From NCBI GenBank assembly GCA_030512335.1, contig JAULSU010000001.1, positions 3,410,001 through 3,474,000 of the forward strand: DNA of 64,000 nucleotides, given 5' to 3'. This document shows, in pieces, positions 1-12,054 of this stretch. Below the pieces are notes generated by a model, which saw only the letters and a list, made by a program, of their open reading frames with translations, had not been told where the DNA came from and ran no database searches. A program made the position numbers and the translations under genes. Positions within the stretch are counted from its first letter, which is position 1. Every line of letters begins with the position of its first letter. The stretch comes from Immersiella caudata (lineage: Eukaryota > Ascomycota > Sordariomycetes > Sordariales > Lasiosphaeriaceae).

Positions 1-813
1 ATGCCAGTGAATGATTCCCCTCAAGAACCCTCATGATCGACACCTTTGAAGATTCCAGAAAGCCTCTCTGACGGAAATGCCATCTCGCAACATCAAATTC
101 TCAACCCCCATGGCCTTCGGAGAATTATGCCCGCGCTAGTCCCATCTCGACAGCCCATCCCTGGTCCCCCGTGCTGCACCATCCTCGGCTCCCGATCGCC
201 GTGACGACCTCCTTGAAACTTCGACGCCTGTCAACCCCTCGAGAGCACTCGCCTTGCCTGCATGGATGGCCATCACCCACATAAGGGGATTTCTAAAGAG
301 AGACCGGATGATTCAGGGAGGGTGGCACCTGCAGGTTGGTTCGCACAACTCCTTTTGGATGCTCTCACGGCGTCTACCGAAATCGTGGTTGAGATCAGCT
401 GTTTGCTTCCGAAGATGGGCAGACCGTGCGACACCCCATTAACCGGCCACTTGGCCTTGCGGGTGCCGGATGCATGCCGACTTCGGATGGGGAAGCGATT
501 ATCATTGTGTTTCTGTCTCTATCATCGATCAAATTGGATGTGAGTACCTAGGTAGGTTTGCTTCGTAGACTTCCGTGGTTGAAGTCTGTGCTTTATTTTT
601 CTTGTCATTGGAGTCTGTCGCACACCGCGGCTATTCTGAGTTGACCAAAACATCACTCAGGGCTTCCACTGAAAACTGAAGCTGAAAAGAATTCGGGCTA
701 AAATAGAGAAGAACCCCGTCGGGCGTGCGTTGCGTGAGCCTTACACAATCCATGTCTCCACCCCGACGACTCCACTATGAATGAGTGGTGGCTAAAAAAT
801 GAAGGCATTCAAA
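1..813. other. intergenic, no gene seen
   Basis: No open frame here starts with a good ATG and shows a recognisable domain. The only functional signal is at its right edge: on the minus strand an uninterrupted T run (complement of 794-799) lies just after the tRNA gene and should act as the RNA polymerase III terminator. Confidence 0.5.
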
Positions 814-919
814 ATCCCTCGGTAAGGCTGGAACTTACAACCCCCGGATACCTGCTACTCCCACAAGATCATGAGAGAACGTAACAGTCCAACGCGCTGT
901 CCAGTTGCGCCACGAGGGA
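814..919 (-). tRNA. tRNA-Asn (GTT) with a 32-nt intron
   Basis: Read on the minus strand, all arms of a tRNA can be laid out. The 7-bp acceptor pairs 919-913 with 821-815. A TG precedes the D stem GCGC/GCGC, whose loop holds the GG pair. The anticodon stem TTGGA pairs with TCCGG using two T-G wobbles. The T arm is GTAAG, loop TTCCAGC, CTTAC. The anticodon GTT is at 885-883 in loop CTGTTA. The intron (881-850) sits at the canonical place one base 3' of the anticodon; its 3' part holds AGCAG, which pairs with CTGTT and leaves the three-base bulge expected of the splicing endonuclease substrate. Oddities: loop position 57 is C instead of a purine, which weakens the B box; the acceptor begins T-A; and the discriminator base is T where eukaryotic tRNA-Asn normally has G. 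Mature length is 74 nt. It may be a divergent functional gene or a decaying copy. Confidence 0.72.
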
Positions 920-1603
920 TTTGACGTTGTGCTTTGCCAGCCAAGGTTTCTATGGAATTTGGGCACCCACAGGGTCGCATGTTGGATGGTCCCAGGATCT
1001 CTGCTCGATGGGAGTAAGGGACTGGTTGAATGACTGACTGACTGATTGACTGAGCAGGGCAGTTTCAGTTTCCTTGAGCGGGAATGGAGTGCTTTGGCGC
1101 ATTGGTGTGACCACGAACGCCATTCTAAGCCGTTGCCCCCTCACGCGCAGGCCACGCGCTCGCACGGAGCAGACAAGTTCAACACGGGATCACATCATTG
1201 TTTAATGCCAAGTCGCGCCAAGCCCTAGGGATATCGTTTGTACAACCTACACAGCAGTAAAGCGAGTGAGATCTAATCTTGTCGTAAACATCAAATGCAA
1301 ATGCCCAAATGCAAATAGCCCAACCGACCCAACCCTGCCCCCAACACGCAAAAACAAACGCCCCCCAGATCCGAGCCATGAGCGAGTGGATGGATACATA
1401 CAGCCAATGTTTTCCCCAACCAGACCTGTCCCCGTAGTAGAAGAAGAAGAAGAAGAAGAAGAAGAAGAAGAGACAGAGACACAACAACACGCAGCAAAAT
1501 CGTCAAAACATCCCAAGGGCTGAAAAGGGATCAATCACCCACCAGACCAGTCCGTGAGTGACCGAGAAGAATCGAATAATCATCTCCAAAGACCAAATGG
1601 CGC
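920..1603. other. spacer and chitinase 3' flank
   Basis: No gene seen. It holds the probable 3' untranslated region of the chitinase (transcribed right to left), including a trinucleotide repeat listed separately, and the upstream flank of the tRNA gene. Confidence 0.5.
1440..1472. repeat. (GAA)10 microsatellite
   Basis: About ten tandem GAA units on the plus strand. On the chitinase strand it is (TTC)n, about 130 bp past the stop codon, so it probably lies in the 3' untranslated region. Length variation between strains is expected. Confidence 0.9.
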
Positions 1604-3176
1604 CTACTCTCCGGGCATACCGGCCCGGATATTGGCGTATTGGCTAGCCGGGAACGACAACAGGTTCGGAGACCTGTCAAGACTCCCCATCTGCTGGGCT
1701 AGATTGCCCACCAAGCTTTGGCTGCCTTTCTTGTCACCGCTCGCCTCCCAGAATACAGCACCGCCCAGACCACGGCCGACCAAGTACTGGCCCTTGGCAA
1801 CAGCGCTGGACACAGTATCGTACGAAATGAGCTCCCTGCTGTTGGAGTCATAGCTGTAGCTAGCCTTGGCCACGTCATCGTACACTTCTTGGGCCCCAGG
1901 GCGTGGTAGGTCGCGATACAGCCAGACGCCCGACTGGAGGGACCCCTGTCCGATGCCGTTGTAAGGCTGGCCGAGGCCGGTGGTAGCCTCGAACGAGCGA
2001 CCGTACAGTGGTAGACCAAGTAGAATCTTGCTCGCTGGAACTCCGCGAGCCATGTAGTCACGTACGGCTTGCTCGGTGCTAAACTTGGTGCTCTGCGGGT
2101 TGTTGGTGTTGGAGTAGAGGTTGGACTGGTGGCCTGAAGTCGAATCCCACGAGCCCGCATAGTCGTAGGCCATCAAGTGCCAGCCGTCAATGTAGGGATC
2201 CATAGCAGGCAGGTCCATGATGGAATAATGCTGGGAGCCAGCAGGAGCGGCGATAGTGATTTGGAAATGGTATCCTGGTGCGTGCTGGGCGGCGTAGGCA
2301 TCAAGGGCTTGGCGACACGCCCTGAGCAGGAGAACAAAGTGCTGCGCCTCGGCGGCATTGGCAGGATATTCCCAGTCAATATCAAGACCATCAAACCCCC
2401 AATCTGCGATGAAAACGTCAGAAATCAATCATCGAGGCCCGTTCATATAACAGCATACCTTGAACAAGCTTGACAGCCGAGGAAGCAAACCTCTGCCGTC
2501 CGGCCTCCGTAGCAGCAATTGGGGGAAACTTGGGTGAATAGGTCCACCCTCCAATAGAAAGCAGGACTTTCATGTGGCGGTGCTTCTTCTTCAGGAGGAA
2601 CAGCTGCTTGATGCAGCCATATGCGTTGTTGCCTTGATCATTCCACGAATCGCTGGGATAATGCTTCTGGAAGTCAGAGTACCCATCCGACGATTTACTG
2701 TAGAGATTTAGCATGTATCCAAACGTCGAGACCATTTTTCCTTGTAGCTTACACTTCGCCATCAGCTGCAATATCCGCGAAGGCGTACAAAACGCGGGTG
2801 ATTTGTTCAGCAGGGAGCTGCTGAGGCTGAAAGTCTGCCCCGTAGATTCCCCTGAGAGCTGTCAGCACCTTGTAACGGATTGAGATAGAACGGAGACACA
2901 CCAATTGGTAAAGTAGAGGGCGTTGTTGTAGCCACCCCTGGGATGTCCGGCGCTTTGCGGCTGAGTTTGAGGTTGACCCTGGGGCTGGTTCTGAGGGGGA
3001 GGAGAATGGGGAACGGCCAACGGAGCCACCTCCGGGGTTGAGTTAGGGCAAACTGTCTTAGTCGAGGTAACGGTGACGACCTTGTAGGTAACGGCGACAT
3101 CATCTTTCTGTAAGGCTGGAGATGCTGAGGCTGAACCCAGCAGCAGCAAAGGAGCGACAAGAACCTTGGACAACAT
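1604..3176 (-). CDS. secreted GH18 endochitinase
   Basis: Four exons (3176-2902, 2851-2753, 2697-2459, 2403-1604) give 470 aa. Residues 1-18 form a signal peptide ending in GSASA. A linker rich in Pro and Gln follows (about 50-80), then a GH18 barrel. The substrate motif SIGGW and the catalytic motif DGLDIDWEYP are present, with E216 the expected acid/base. MAYDYAGSW near the middle lines the active site. The domain closely resembles the Trichoderma 42-kDa endochitinase group in order and length, with an extra N-terminal linker. It should hydrolyse chitin outside the cell or in the wall, for wall remodelling, autolysis, nutrition or attack on other organisms; the sequence does not decide which. 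No chitin-binding module is visible. Each splice junction restores a conserved motif (for example TNWGIYG across intron 1). Family assignment is certain; physiological role is not. Confidence 0.95.
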
Positions 3177-4570
3177 CTTGAACCCGGTCTGCTAGCCAGT
3201 GGCGAAGCTGGAGTAAGGACTGAAGGGGAGAACACGCGAAGAGCAGCGTTCAACCTAAGAAAGTGGTAGAGCTTTAAGGGATTGTCCCTGATCGCGACTC
3301 GCCAAAACGCCCGTGTAAGGAATGTACAGAAGAAGCTCTTTCGGCGGCGGGCCAGCTCACCAACCTCAGACACTGTCGCAGAGCAGTGGAATGGGAGGCT
3401 AGCTGTCAGGTCCGCCTAGGCCCGTCTGCATGGGGGGCTGTCTTCAAATGTATGGACGAACTGCCTTCTCCATAATTCCACAGCCGATCCAGGCCCCAAC
3501 CAAGGAGGAGATTCAGCAATGGATTCAATATGGTATATTCATCCAGCCTATCTTTAGGCTGAGAGGCGCAGTCAGAGGACCGGCCCGGGGAAGCAGAGGG
3601 GAACAACGTGGAGAAGAGGATGCCAAAATCATGGTCATCTTATCTTGGCAGGGCAGAACCGTAGAAAAGAAAGTGGGAGTATCCAGGGGAAAGAATAGTT
3701 GCCAGCTATATGAAAGACTGCTTATAGGTGGGACAGGCGAGGGAAGACGCGGGAGAAGAGCGCGGGTGAAGTCAAGCCTACAGGCCGGCCAGCCGGATAT
3801 TCGAACAATCAACACGTTGATGCAAGCACGAGCTCGGCCACGCTGCGATTGATAGTTCCGACATGCATTCGGCAATTTTAGCTTGCGCGAAGCGGAAGTA
3901 GGGGAGTAGGATGCCGTCCTTTTCTCCGAAAATGGACTTCCATGAGCTTTGGCGACCGCCAGCCGTGGAATTGAAGTGGGAACCGGGCACATTGGGTTGA
4001 TCAAAACTGACGCTCCCTGTCCTTGTTTTCTTGCCATGGTGTCCGGGGAAAACTTGAGATGGCGGAAATCCTGTTTCGATCGTCGACGTGGCGTTCGGCA
4101 GATTTTCGTTGTTTCTTCAATGCGTCGCGCCTGAGCTGGGAAACTGGGTTGGTCGCTGGGCCGTCGGCAATCCCCAAGCTGAAGTTGATGGAGATCAAAG
4201 CTTCAGTGCTGAATCCCACCTCTCGGTAGTGGGTTGCATGACCTTGAGGGTGGGGGCCGCTAGCACCCGTCTTACACTGCAACCCTGCAACCCTACCTAC
4301 CTTAGGTACTGCATGACCTCGCCTGTCTGCTGATGGTGGCGTGCTTTCATGGAAGGAGCGATCTGTGTCAATGTTTTCCATTTGGAACGGGAGTTTGCGT
4401 GTTGAAGGATTCAAGACTTTTCCCATGTTGCCTATTGCTTTCAGCTAGACTCTTGTCATCAATCATAAATTCCTCATATAGAATTCCCTTCCCGCTTGGC
4501 AGTCCTCGGCCACCTTTCCTTGTCCTATCCAGAGCAGGAGTGTCTCACTTCCTCTGCCTCAAACCATTCC
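3177..4570. other. intergenic, chitinase promoter side
   Basis: Contains the upstream region of the chitinase (transcribed leftwards) and the 3' flank of the membrane-protein gene. Open frames up to 170 codons occur on both strands but show low complexity and no domain, so I call none of them. Confidence 0.45.
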
Positions 4571-5077
4571 TCAATTCTTCTCCCTAACCTCCGTCGTGGG
4601 AGCCTCTCCCTCCTCCCTCCCCTCGAAAAACATCATCACAAACGGCACCAAGGTATACCACGCCAGCCAAACCCCAACTACGATCCATACCCTTTCCTGG
4701 CCTCCTTTGCCTCCTGACCACCACCCCTCCTCATATACAACCCATGCCACGAGCCCTTCCACGAGCACCATAAACCCCAGCGCCACAGCCCCTATCCCCA
4801 ACCTGAATGGCCCTGATCTCGGAACGTCATACCTCACAACCAATATCCTCGCCCAAAGCGCCGCGCTCCCTAGTAAAAAGGGGAGAAGCACCTCAGGATT
4901 TTGCGATGTCACGAGATGGGTGACAGGTGTTTGTGCCGAGTAGACGAGGTAGCTCAACGCAAGCGCGGAGAGGAAATTGAGGAAGAAATAGATGACCGCG
5001 AGGCGAGTGACGAAGAACGCGAGGGCGACATCCCACAAGATGTCAATGACAGACTCTGTCGTTTCAAAAAGGATCAT
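4571..5077 (-). CDS. small four-helix membrane protein, unknown role
   Basis: A single 168-aa exon starting at the ATG at 5077. Four hydrophobic stretches (about residues 12-30, 32-48, 65-80 and 95-115, with a further one near 130-150) are separated by short polar loops, and the C terminus is hydrophilic and acidic (EGREEGEAPTTEVREKN). I recognise the overall type as a conserved fungal integral membrane protein but know no function. The promoter has two poly-T tracts on the plus strand (5095-5106 and 5228-5236), that is poly(dA:dT) elements that could keep nucleosomes away. There is no visible signal peptide cleavage site, so the first segment is probably a membrane anchor. Confidence 0.72.
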   Translation of the reverse strand: MILFETTESVIDILWDVALAFFVTRLAVIYFFLNFLSALALSYLVYSAQTPVTHLVTSQNPEVLLPFLLGSAALWARILVVRYDVPRSGPFRLGIGAVALGFMVLVEGLVAWVVYEEGWWSGGKGGQERVWIVVGVWLAWYTLVPFVMMFFEGREEGEAPTTEVREKN

Positions 5078-5743
5078 TTTGGTGGTTTTTCGTGTTTTTT
5101 TTTTTTTGGTTGGTAGATGCCTCTGAAGATGATGTGGTGTCTCGTTTGTTGTGGAGTCTTCTAAGTGGTAACACTTGGCAACTCGTAGGTTTGAGATGCT
5201 ATTGATGTTGGTGATATTGTAGACTGGTTTTTTTTTCTTGATGAGTGATATAAGCCTTGAGATTCTTTTGGAGAGCGATGATTGCAGTTTTAATAGGGGA
5301 TGGCGATGTCATCGGCTCATCACGAGCCCCTCACTACCAGCCAAGCACTGGTGATGCGGGAGTGAGGTGGAGTGGTGTGACAATAAACCCACTCGACATC
5401 TTCAGACTCCCAAGGCCACAAATGAGCAGAGGATCGCGGACAGAGCCGAGAAACGCGTAGAATGCTTACGACAATTGAAATAATCATCTGAAGTAGGGCA
5501 GGGCAATGCCGTGTAAGTGTGATGCGCATACGATCACGGGTCACGGGAACTTGGCTTGAGTGCCCGATAGGCTATGCATATACTGCTGCTACGAAGTCTA
5601 GCTAGGTTCAACGCTACGTATTTCGCTGCAGACGCTCAAAGACAACAGTCTATTCACCTGTCCCTGGGTACCAGCCGCTGTCCTGAACAAGTATGCCCCG
5701 CCATCTACAATCAGCTTTGCCGACCATGCTCCTACCCCACACC
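5078..5743. other. intergenic spacer with poly(dA:dT) tracts
   Basis: Upstream region of the membrane-protein gene and 3' flank of the RanGAP gene, both read leftwards. It carries a 12-T run and a 9-T run; nothing else is supported. Confidence 0.5.
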
Positions 5744-5878
5744 TCAAATCGATGTCTTCTGCAACTTCTTGGCAAGCTCATCGACCTCGCTATCCTTCAC
5801 CGAGATGACAGGTTCCTCCTGGGCCTCCTCTGCTTCCTTGATCAGCTTCTCGGCCCGCTCTTCGGGCTCAATGTCCGA

Positions 5879-5911
<33 letters not shown>

Positions 5912-7053
5912 CTCCAAATCGCTTAGGCTGTCAAGGCCCCACTCATCCTCAACCACAACATCTCCACCCAAAGCCTCCTTGCGCTCCTCAAACAGCTCCT
6001 GCAGAGCGAGAATCGACTCATCTTCCTCAGAGAATTTGTTACCGTTGAGCTCAATCTTCTTTAGAGCTGGAAGAGCGTCTTTTGCGGCGCTGACGAGACC
6101 CTTGATACCCTGAGACGTTATCTCATTGTACTGCAGACGCAGAACTTGAAGCTTGGTGTTTTTGCCCTTGGCAAGAGACTTGGCAAAAACTACACCACCC
6201 TTGTTGCCGAGCAGGGAGTCGCCGATTCCCAGCTCCACAACCTCAGTCCATTCGGGGGTGACGGCCGCCAAAGCCTTGGCGCCGAGAAGAGTGAATGTGT
6301 TGTCCTGGAGATCGAGAACCTTTAGTTCGGTCGCATGGCGGAGGCCTTCGCTGAGAAGATGTGAGATACCCTCCTGCCGAATACCGTTCTGTACCATCTT
6401 GACCTCCTTCACCTTGTTGTGCAGGCTGAAAGTTTTGGCCCATGCCGTCATGCTGCCGTTCTCCAAGCGGTTACGACCGCAGATGACCGTCTCGAGGTAC
6501 GGGACATCCTGACCCTGCTTACGCGCCTCCTCCTTCTTTGCGTGGAGCACAGAGAGCGCATCGGCGATAAGGATACCGGCATGGGGGCCTAGGCCGTTGT
6601 TGTTGAGGTAGAGGTGCTGCAGGGGAACGTGCGCAGCGAGGAACGCGACCAAAGGCGCTTGTGTGTTGAGACCGAAAGCGTTGTCGTTCAGGTTGATTGT
6701 GTTGAGCTTCGGTAGGTTAAGTATGGAGGTAAGGAGTGAAGAGAGCGCCTCGGGGATCTCGCTGAGGAGGCGACCTGTGAATATATCTGCAAGGTTGGCC
6801 ACCTGGATGCGCACAGGTTAGCATGTCGCGCGACATGGCAAGCTACAAGATACAAGCCTACCCTTAGGTTCTTCTTTGTCGCAAGGACTTCACCGAGCAA
6901 CTTGCAGGCGCCGATACCCAGGGTGTTGCCCAGCAATCGAACCTCCTCGACGTCATTGGCACGGAGCTCGGCGATATGGGGCTCGAGATCCTCGGCGGTG
7001 GTGAGTTTGAGACCTTTCCCTTCAAGGGAAAAGATCTTGTTGGAAGAAGCCAT
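5744..7053 (-). CDS. rna1: Ran GTPase-activating protein Rna1 (RanGAP)
   Basis: Two exons (7053-6862, 6802-5744) give 416 aa. The protein stimulates GTP hydrolysis by Ran in the cytoplasm and so sets the gradient that drives nuclear transport. It is a crescent of about eleven leucine-rich repeats (for example LNLPKLNTINLNDNAF and LKVLDLQDNTF) with the family motif CGRNRLENGS, whose Asn helps position the catalytic glutamine of Ran in Schizosaccharomyces Rna1. After the repeats comes a strongly acidic tail, including an unbroken run of 12 glutamates, typical of the family. The start MASSNKIFSLEGKGLKL matches the first repeat; an upstream in-frame methionine at 7110 would add 19 hydrophobic residues and is unlikely. 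The intron is 59 bp. Confidence 0.96.
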
Positions 7054-8294
7054 TTGAAGCAGCGAGGAAGGAATTGTTATTATAACGCTGGAAGAGAGCT
7101 GGTAGAACAAAATCAGGCCCGACGCGGATCACTGCAGGTAATTTGGCGGGGGAGGGGTTAGGGAAAACATCCTGGTTGCTCGGGCTGCGGCCCCACCTTT
7201 TCAGCTTGGGGCAGGGTGGGGGACGCAAGCCAATCAAAGCGCGCAGCGCTACTTGCTTGCTTGCTCAAGTATCTTCTCGTCGATGCTCAGACTATTTTTC
7301 TCTATGGCTACGCTGTGGTAGAAATGAGTTTTGCCACGTGCGAATGAACAGGAGTCCTGTGAGGAAACGGAAAAGGCCTTTTTACAATGTAAAGAGGCGT
7401 TAGTGGGACCCCTCTGTACTGTTCGACCGGGATGTCAGGCATATTAACATTTTGACAAGGCGTAAGGCGTTTCGAATCATGGGATGCCCGTGGGGAAGAG
7501 AATGGTTAGCTGACCTATTTCTTGGACCGTGCTGGCCTGGAGGAGGATTGAAGCGGAAGACGATTGTTGTGTGCAAGCTCAGAGGGTAGTTCTTAACTAT
7601 AAAAATGAAAGCATACTACCTATCTACCCACAGTGGTTATCCCTTTATCTTCAAGGTAATCAGGACAGGTTTAAATTTATGTCAAGGCCTCCCAGGAACC
7701 TTGGGAGGACCTTCAAACTTTCACGTGGGACCGAAACGGAACTTCCGATCGTTTGCTCTTCGTTTAGCTTGATACTGCGACAGTCTCTAGTTATAGTTCC
7801 GGAACAGCTGCAAGGGAACGGAATGCCAGTTTTAATACTTACTTACTATACAAGTTGCTTTGGAGCACGGCAAGATGTGCTCTTACTTTGTCGTCAGGGG
7901 TAGATAAGTCGGATGCTCACGTGCCATATCACGTGTAATTGAGTAGAATCCATGCCTGCCCATCCTACCGCCGACAGGGGTGTCGCGAAAGTGAATTGCG
8001 CTCGGGCCACAATCGTGACTTCCTTGAAGCTTCGTCGCGACATGGAGGTCACCTTCACACAAGCTGACATCGTTTGTACGACCCATTGAACCATACACCA
8101 ATTCATTATCGCAGATCTAGTGCTCCGACGCCCCCCAAATTCTTTAGATTGTCAAAAGTCTCAGCCCTAAACCATCTTCACTGCGTCCTTTCCAACCACC
8201 CACCTCGTCCAAACTCCGCGAGCAGACACCAATCGCCGAGGTTGAGTTTCCGCCATACACCGCATTGGAGGCGCTCCATTTCCTGCACACCGCT
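7054..8294. other. divergent promoter region, RanGAP / zinc finger
   Basis: The space between two genes transcribed away from each other. No coding frame is supported. Nothing beyond general promoter sequence can be named. Confidence 0.45.
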
Positions 8295-9418
8295 ATGGCC
8301 AGAACAGACTCGCCGGCCGACTCTCCGCTCTCATCTATGGACAGCTCCGAGGATGACTACACAGAAGATGCCCCCGAGTTGATGGAAGATGGACCGCCGC
8401 CCAAACGGCTGAAGGTCGGCGGTGCTGGGTCCGTAGCGTCATCTGCCGTTATACAAGAACCAGATGCCGACCCAGATCCTCTCGAGGGTATGTCGGAGGT
8501 CTCGGAGGACACAGACGGCGATATTCCTAGCTCACCCATAAACGCCCGCGCCGACGAGGATGATTTTCAAGAGCAGGTTACAACATGCGTGTGGGAGGGA
8601 TGCAGGGCCGGTGACATGCGCAACATGGACAAACTCGTCGAGCACATTCACAACGACCACATAGAGAGTCGACAAAAGAAGTACACGTGCGAGTGGGTTG
8701 GTTGTCCGAGGAAGAGCATGCCACACGCCAGCGGGTATGCGTTAAAGGCACACATGCGCAGCCACACGAGAGAGAAACCGTTCTACTGCTACCTTCCTGG
8801 TACGCCAAACTTCCTTTTCCCTCGCTCCTGATCGAAGACTGACCAGCCGAGACAGAGTGCGACCGCGCGTTTACGCGTTCGGATGCTCTTGCCAAGCACA
8901 TGCGTACTGTTCATGAAACAGAGGCGCTGCGACCTTCAGATCCCGTTCCCAAGAGCATGCAGTCCGGCCCAGCGGGGAAGTCGTCAAAGCTCAAAATCAT
9001 TCTCAAAACGCCGCAGTCGCATGCCGCAGGGCAGGACGACGCAGTGGATGACGGTAGCGTTGGTGACGAATTGGGTGCGGACATGTTCACACCCCTGACT
9101 GAAGACCAAGGCTTCACATCTAGGGAACTTGAGATGCCTCTCAAGCGGCTTGCCAAGCTCTGCAAACTGCAAGTCAAGTGGTCGGAGCAAGACGCCGAGC
9201 ACCTGCGGCAGGAGTGCAAGATCTGGGAAGAGCTCTACAAACAAGAATGGCTGGAAAAGGAGGTCCTGTTGGACCAAGTGGTGCAAAGCGAGCAAAGCTT
9301 TGAGCAACGGCGGATGGCGGTTCTGACTGGCGCTGCGGACATTCAAGTGCCAGCCCTGAATGGCAAGGAGCAGGGATCTAGAAACGGCGAAGAGATGGAT
9401 GTTGAGGTTGAAAAGTAG
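8295..9418 (+). CDS. GLI/YY1-type C2H2 zinc-finger protein, possibly INO80 subunit Iec1
   Basis: Two exons (8295-8799, 8856-9418) give 355 aa. Three tandem zinc fingers span roughly residues 98-195. The first is of the GLI type (C98-x4-C103 with the HIHNDH histidines), the second begins CEWVGCPR, the third CDRAFTRSDALAKHMRTVH; HTREKPFYC is the classic linker and shows the fingers bind DNA in tandem. The intron falls inside the third finger and splicing rebuilds its first Cys. The N terminus is acidic and Ser-rich; a C-terminal helix (about 255-325) is rich in Leu, Trp and charged residues and looks like a coiled coil. This layout resembles the fungal Iec1 subunit of the INO80 chromatin remodeller, but I cannot confirm that by alignment; a sequence-specific transcription factor is the alternative. 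The start is the ATG at 8295. Confidence 0.9.
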
Positions 9419-12054
9419 GAGCTTGCTGCATTTCGGATTCGGGCAGGCTCCTTACGACATCGAACGTGACGATATCCATCAAATAGGAGCGGGAGGGGGA
9501 GGAGGAGGTAGATGATGCTGCAACCTCGTCAACTCTTCCAGCAACAATGGCGAATCTCGCGCTTCCCCCCTTAGGCCGTCAACAAGACCTAAGAGACATG
9601 CTGCCGCAATCTCTACGACAATTGGCGGCGCTACCTATGACTTGATAAGGGGTGTATGACTAGTTACCCGTGAAACAAGGGCATGCGACGACATCCAACA
9701 TTGTGTATTATTTTCGAAAGGTCTGGGTACGATTCTGGGGGGTTTTCCAGCTCAACAGGCGAGGCGTCTGTCATTTTCACTTGGCATCTACTCATGGTCG
9801 CTACATGCCATTACTGGGGCTCGCTATGAGCGGAGAAGAGGACGGGATTCGGGGCGGCATCTTTTGAGGATGGTGGTCTGCGTTGTGGATACCTTCACAT
9901 TTAGGGTTGATAGGGCTTCCAAGACAGCAACATGAGTCCTCGGTTACATCTGGTATCATCAGTGCCTTGGAGATATCTTGGGTATTGCTCGCAAGCAAAC
10001 GACGGTTCGCTTGAGGAGACTGGCTGTCACGACGCTTCATGGTACGACTCTTAAACAGGATTGTCTCTTGTTAAACTCCACCCTTCCTAGCCTGGAGATT
10101 GTGATAGCGAGTTCCAAGCCTCGTCACCCACATGATGGCTCTCTTGGTGAGGCCCACCATCGCCAATCGGGATATCACGTCGTCGTCTTCCAGGTCTCTG
10201 CATTAGGTCGAGTCCCACCACTCTGGACTGGGCGTTCGGACAGGCGAGGTCGGACCGCAGGTTATTAAACATTGGGGGGCGTCTTGGGTGTCCTAGGTGC
10301 GCAACGGCGGCCCAAAGCATCCATGAGCAGGTACTTTACGATACTTGGATACATGCTACCGTCCCGATCTGCAGGCAAGAGTACATCATGGCTGGGTGGT
10401 GTGGCAATCTCGACCATGCCTACGCGCGACGGGCATGCGGCTGCGCTTCGCCTACGTCTCCGGTGGGCGGAATACACACACACGCGAGCGAAATAATGTC
10501 CCTCCCGTCGGTGCCCAAGGAGAATAACTGCGCGGGTCAAAGTGGTCTGCCTCGTCCAGCTGTTGCCGTCTTCCGTTCCGCCCAGTGCCCCAGCGAGCCG
10601 GCTGGATCCTCCGCCAAAGCTTACCTGACCGTGCGTCTCTCCTGCCGCCCGGCAGCCGCCGCTGCCGATCGATCGACCACGGGTGGCTTGCTCGCAAAGT
10701 GTGAGCCCGATGGTGGTGTCTAGAGCCCATAATCACTGTGGCAATGAATCCCTAGACACCAGCACCCCAACACCACCATCATCACCAGGCGGGTCCAGAA
10801 CGAACTAGATTCTCCCACTTCCTCGGTATCTACAGTCCACGGTGACATCCGCCCTGGACCCGGCAGCACCGATAGAAGTCGAGTGTTCACATCACCCCAT
10901 CACACAATCCCACTCACCTGCGTAGTATATTCTAGACTACCTTACGCAAACACCGACACTAGGCCACTTTACGACATAATGCAACTGTGGGTTTCTCGGC
11001 CCGCTGCCCTGGGCTGGCGGATAATATACCTGCATGTAGCGCCCAGCTAACTGGCTGGCTGCATGCGTGTTTGTTTCCGACCCGGGAGTCGAAGCGGACT
11101 TTTTCAACTTGATCCAAGCGAAAATGCCGGCCTTGGCTTGGCGCCGAGGGTGGCCCCCGTTCTCCAAAAACGAGAGGTAGCTGAAGTGTGAAATCCCCTG
11201 CGGTGGATGATGGATGGGGGTCCCCCCCTTCTTTTCCCATGACATGTGGGTTTTGTTGGAGAATTGGGGGGCGTTGAGAAGAAGGAGGGGTGGGAGTTGG
11301 AGATGCTGCAAGGGGAGGGAATTTAGGTTCAGGTACTGTTTTTGTAGTTCACGCCAGTTATCTGTAGGAGTAGTAACAACCTCAACCCATCAGACCATCA
11401 TCCTCACATACTCAAGTGGCGTGCCCAAGCTTCTTCGGGTGGGAGGGGGAAAAACCGGTTCGGTATTTGCAGTCAGCCACCTCCAGAAAGCCAGCGCGGA
11501 TCCTTTCGGTTGTCAGGGGGTGAAGCTATCTCGGAAATCCCATCCGATAAGGATCCCGAGCGATATAGGATAGGTCAACACATTCTGTACCTTGCAGTTA
11601 TTGCTCTCCACCAGGCGAATTCCGGTCCCCAGTGTCAGGGTCGATAGTACATGGACATGTTACCTCTCTCCCGGGAAGCAGAGCATTCAACATCGGACGA
11701 ACACACAATGCGCCGGGGGCTAGGCACGGGGAGAGGAAAATGGCGCGATCCGAAACAAGATCACAGTATCGAGACAGATTGTAGCCAGGGGTATTTCAGT
11801 ATATTACCACGTAATTAAAATATAGTGATCCGCTATGCAACCTGGTCATCGCATGGCGTATCCTTTTGGTCTCCAGCAGCAATGTCACCAAATCGGTGTT
11901 AGAGTGTCCCAGCGGCCGGGTAAGTAGCGGCTGCCGCTCCTCTAAGCCAATCCTGAGCTGATGCTACTGCTCCTGAGGCGTCACAGACGGAGTAGGGTAA
12001 AAAAAACTCGCAAAACACGTTCCCGCGTTGTAAAGACACATGCGCCGATCCAGC
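9419..12054. other. long intergenic region, no gene seen
   Basis: About 2.6 kb between the convergent 3' ends of the zinc-finger gene and the sugar porter. The longest open frames (124 codons or less) overlap on both strands, lack domains and have frequent non-ATG starts. No RNA gene with recognisable promoter boxes was found. Confidence 0.4.

Noticed and set aside
1179..1534. Frames with poly-Phe, poly-Ser or poly-Leu near 1.2-1.5 kb
   Set aside because: Translations of the GAA/TTC microsatellite in several frames.
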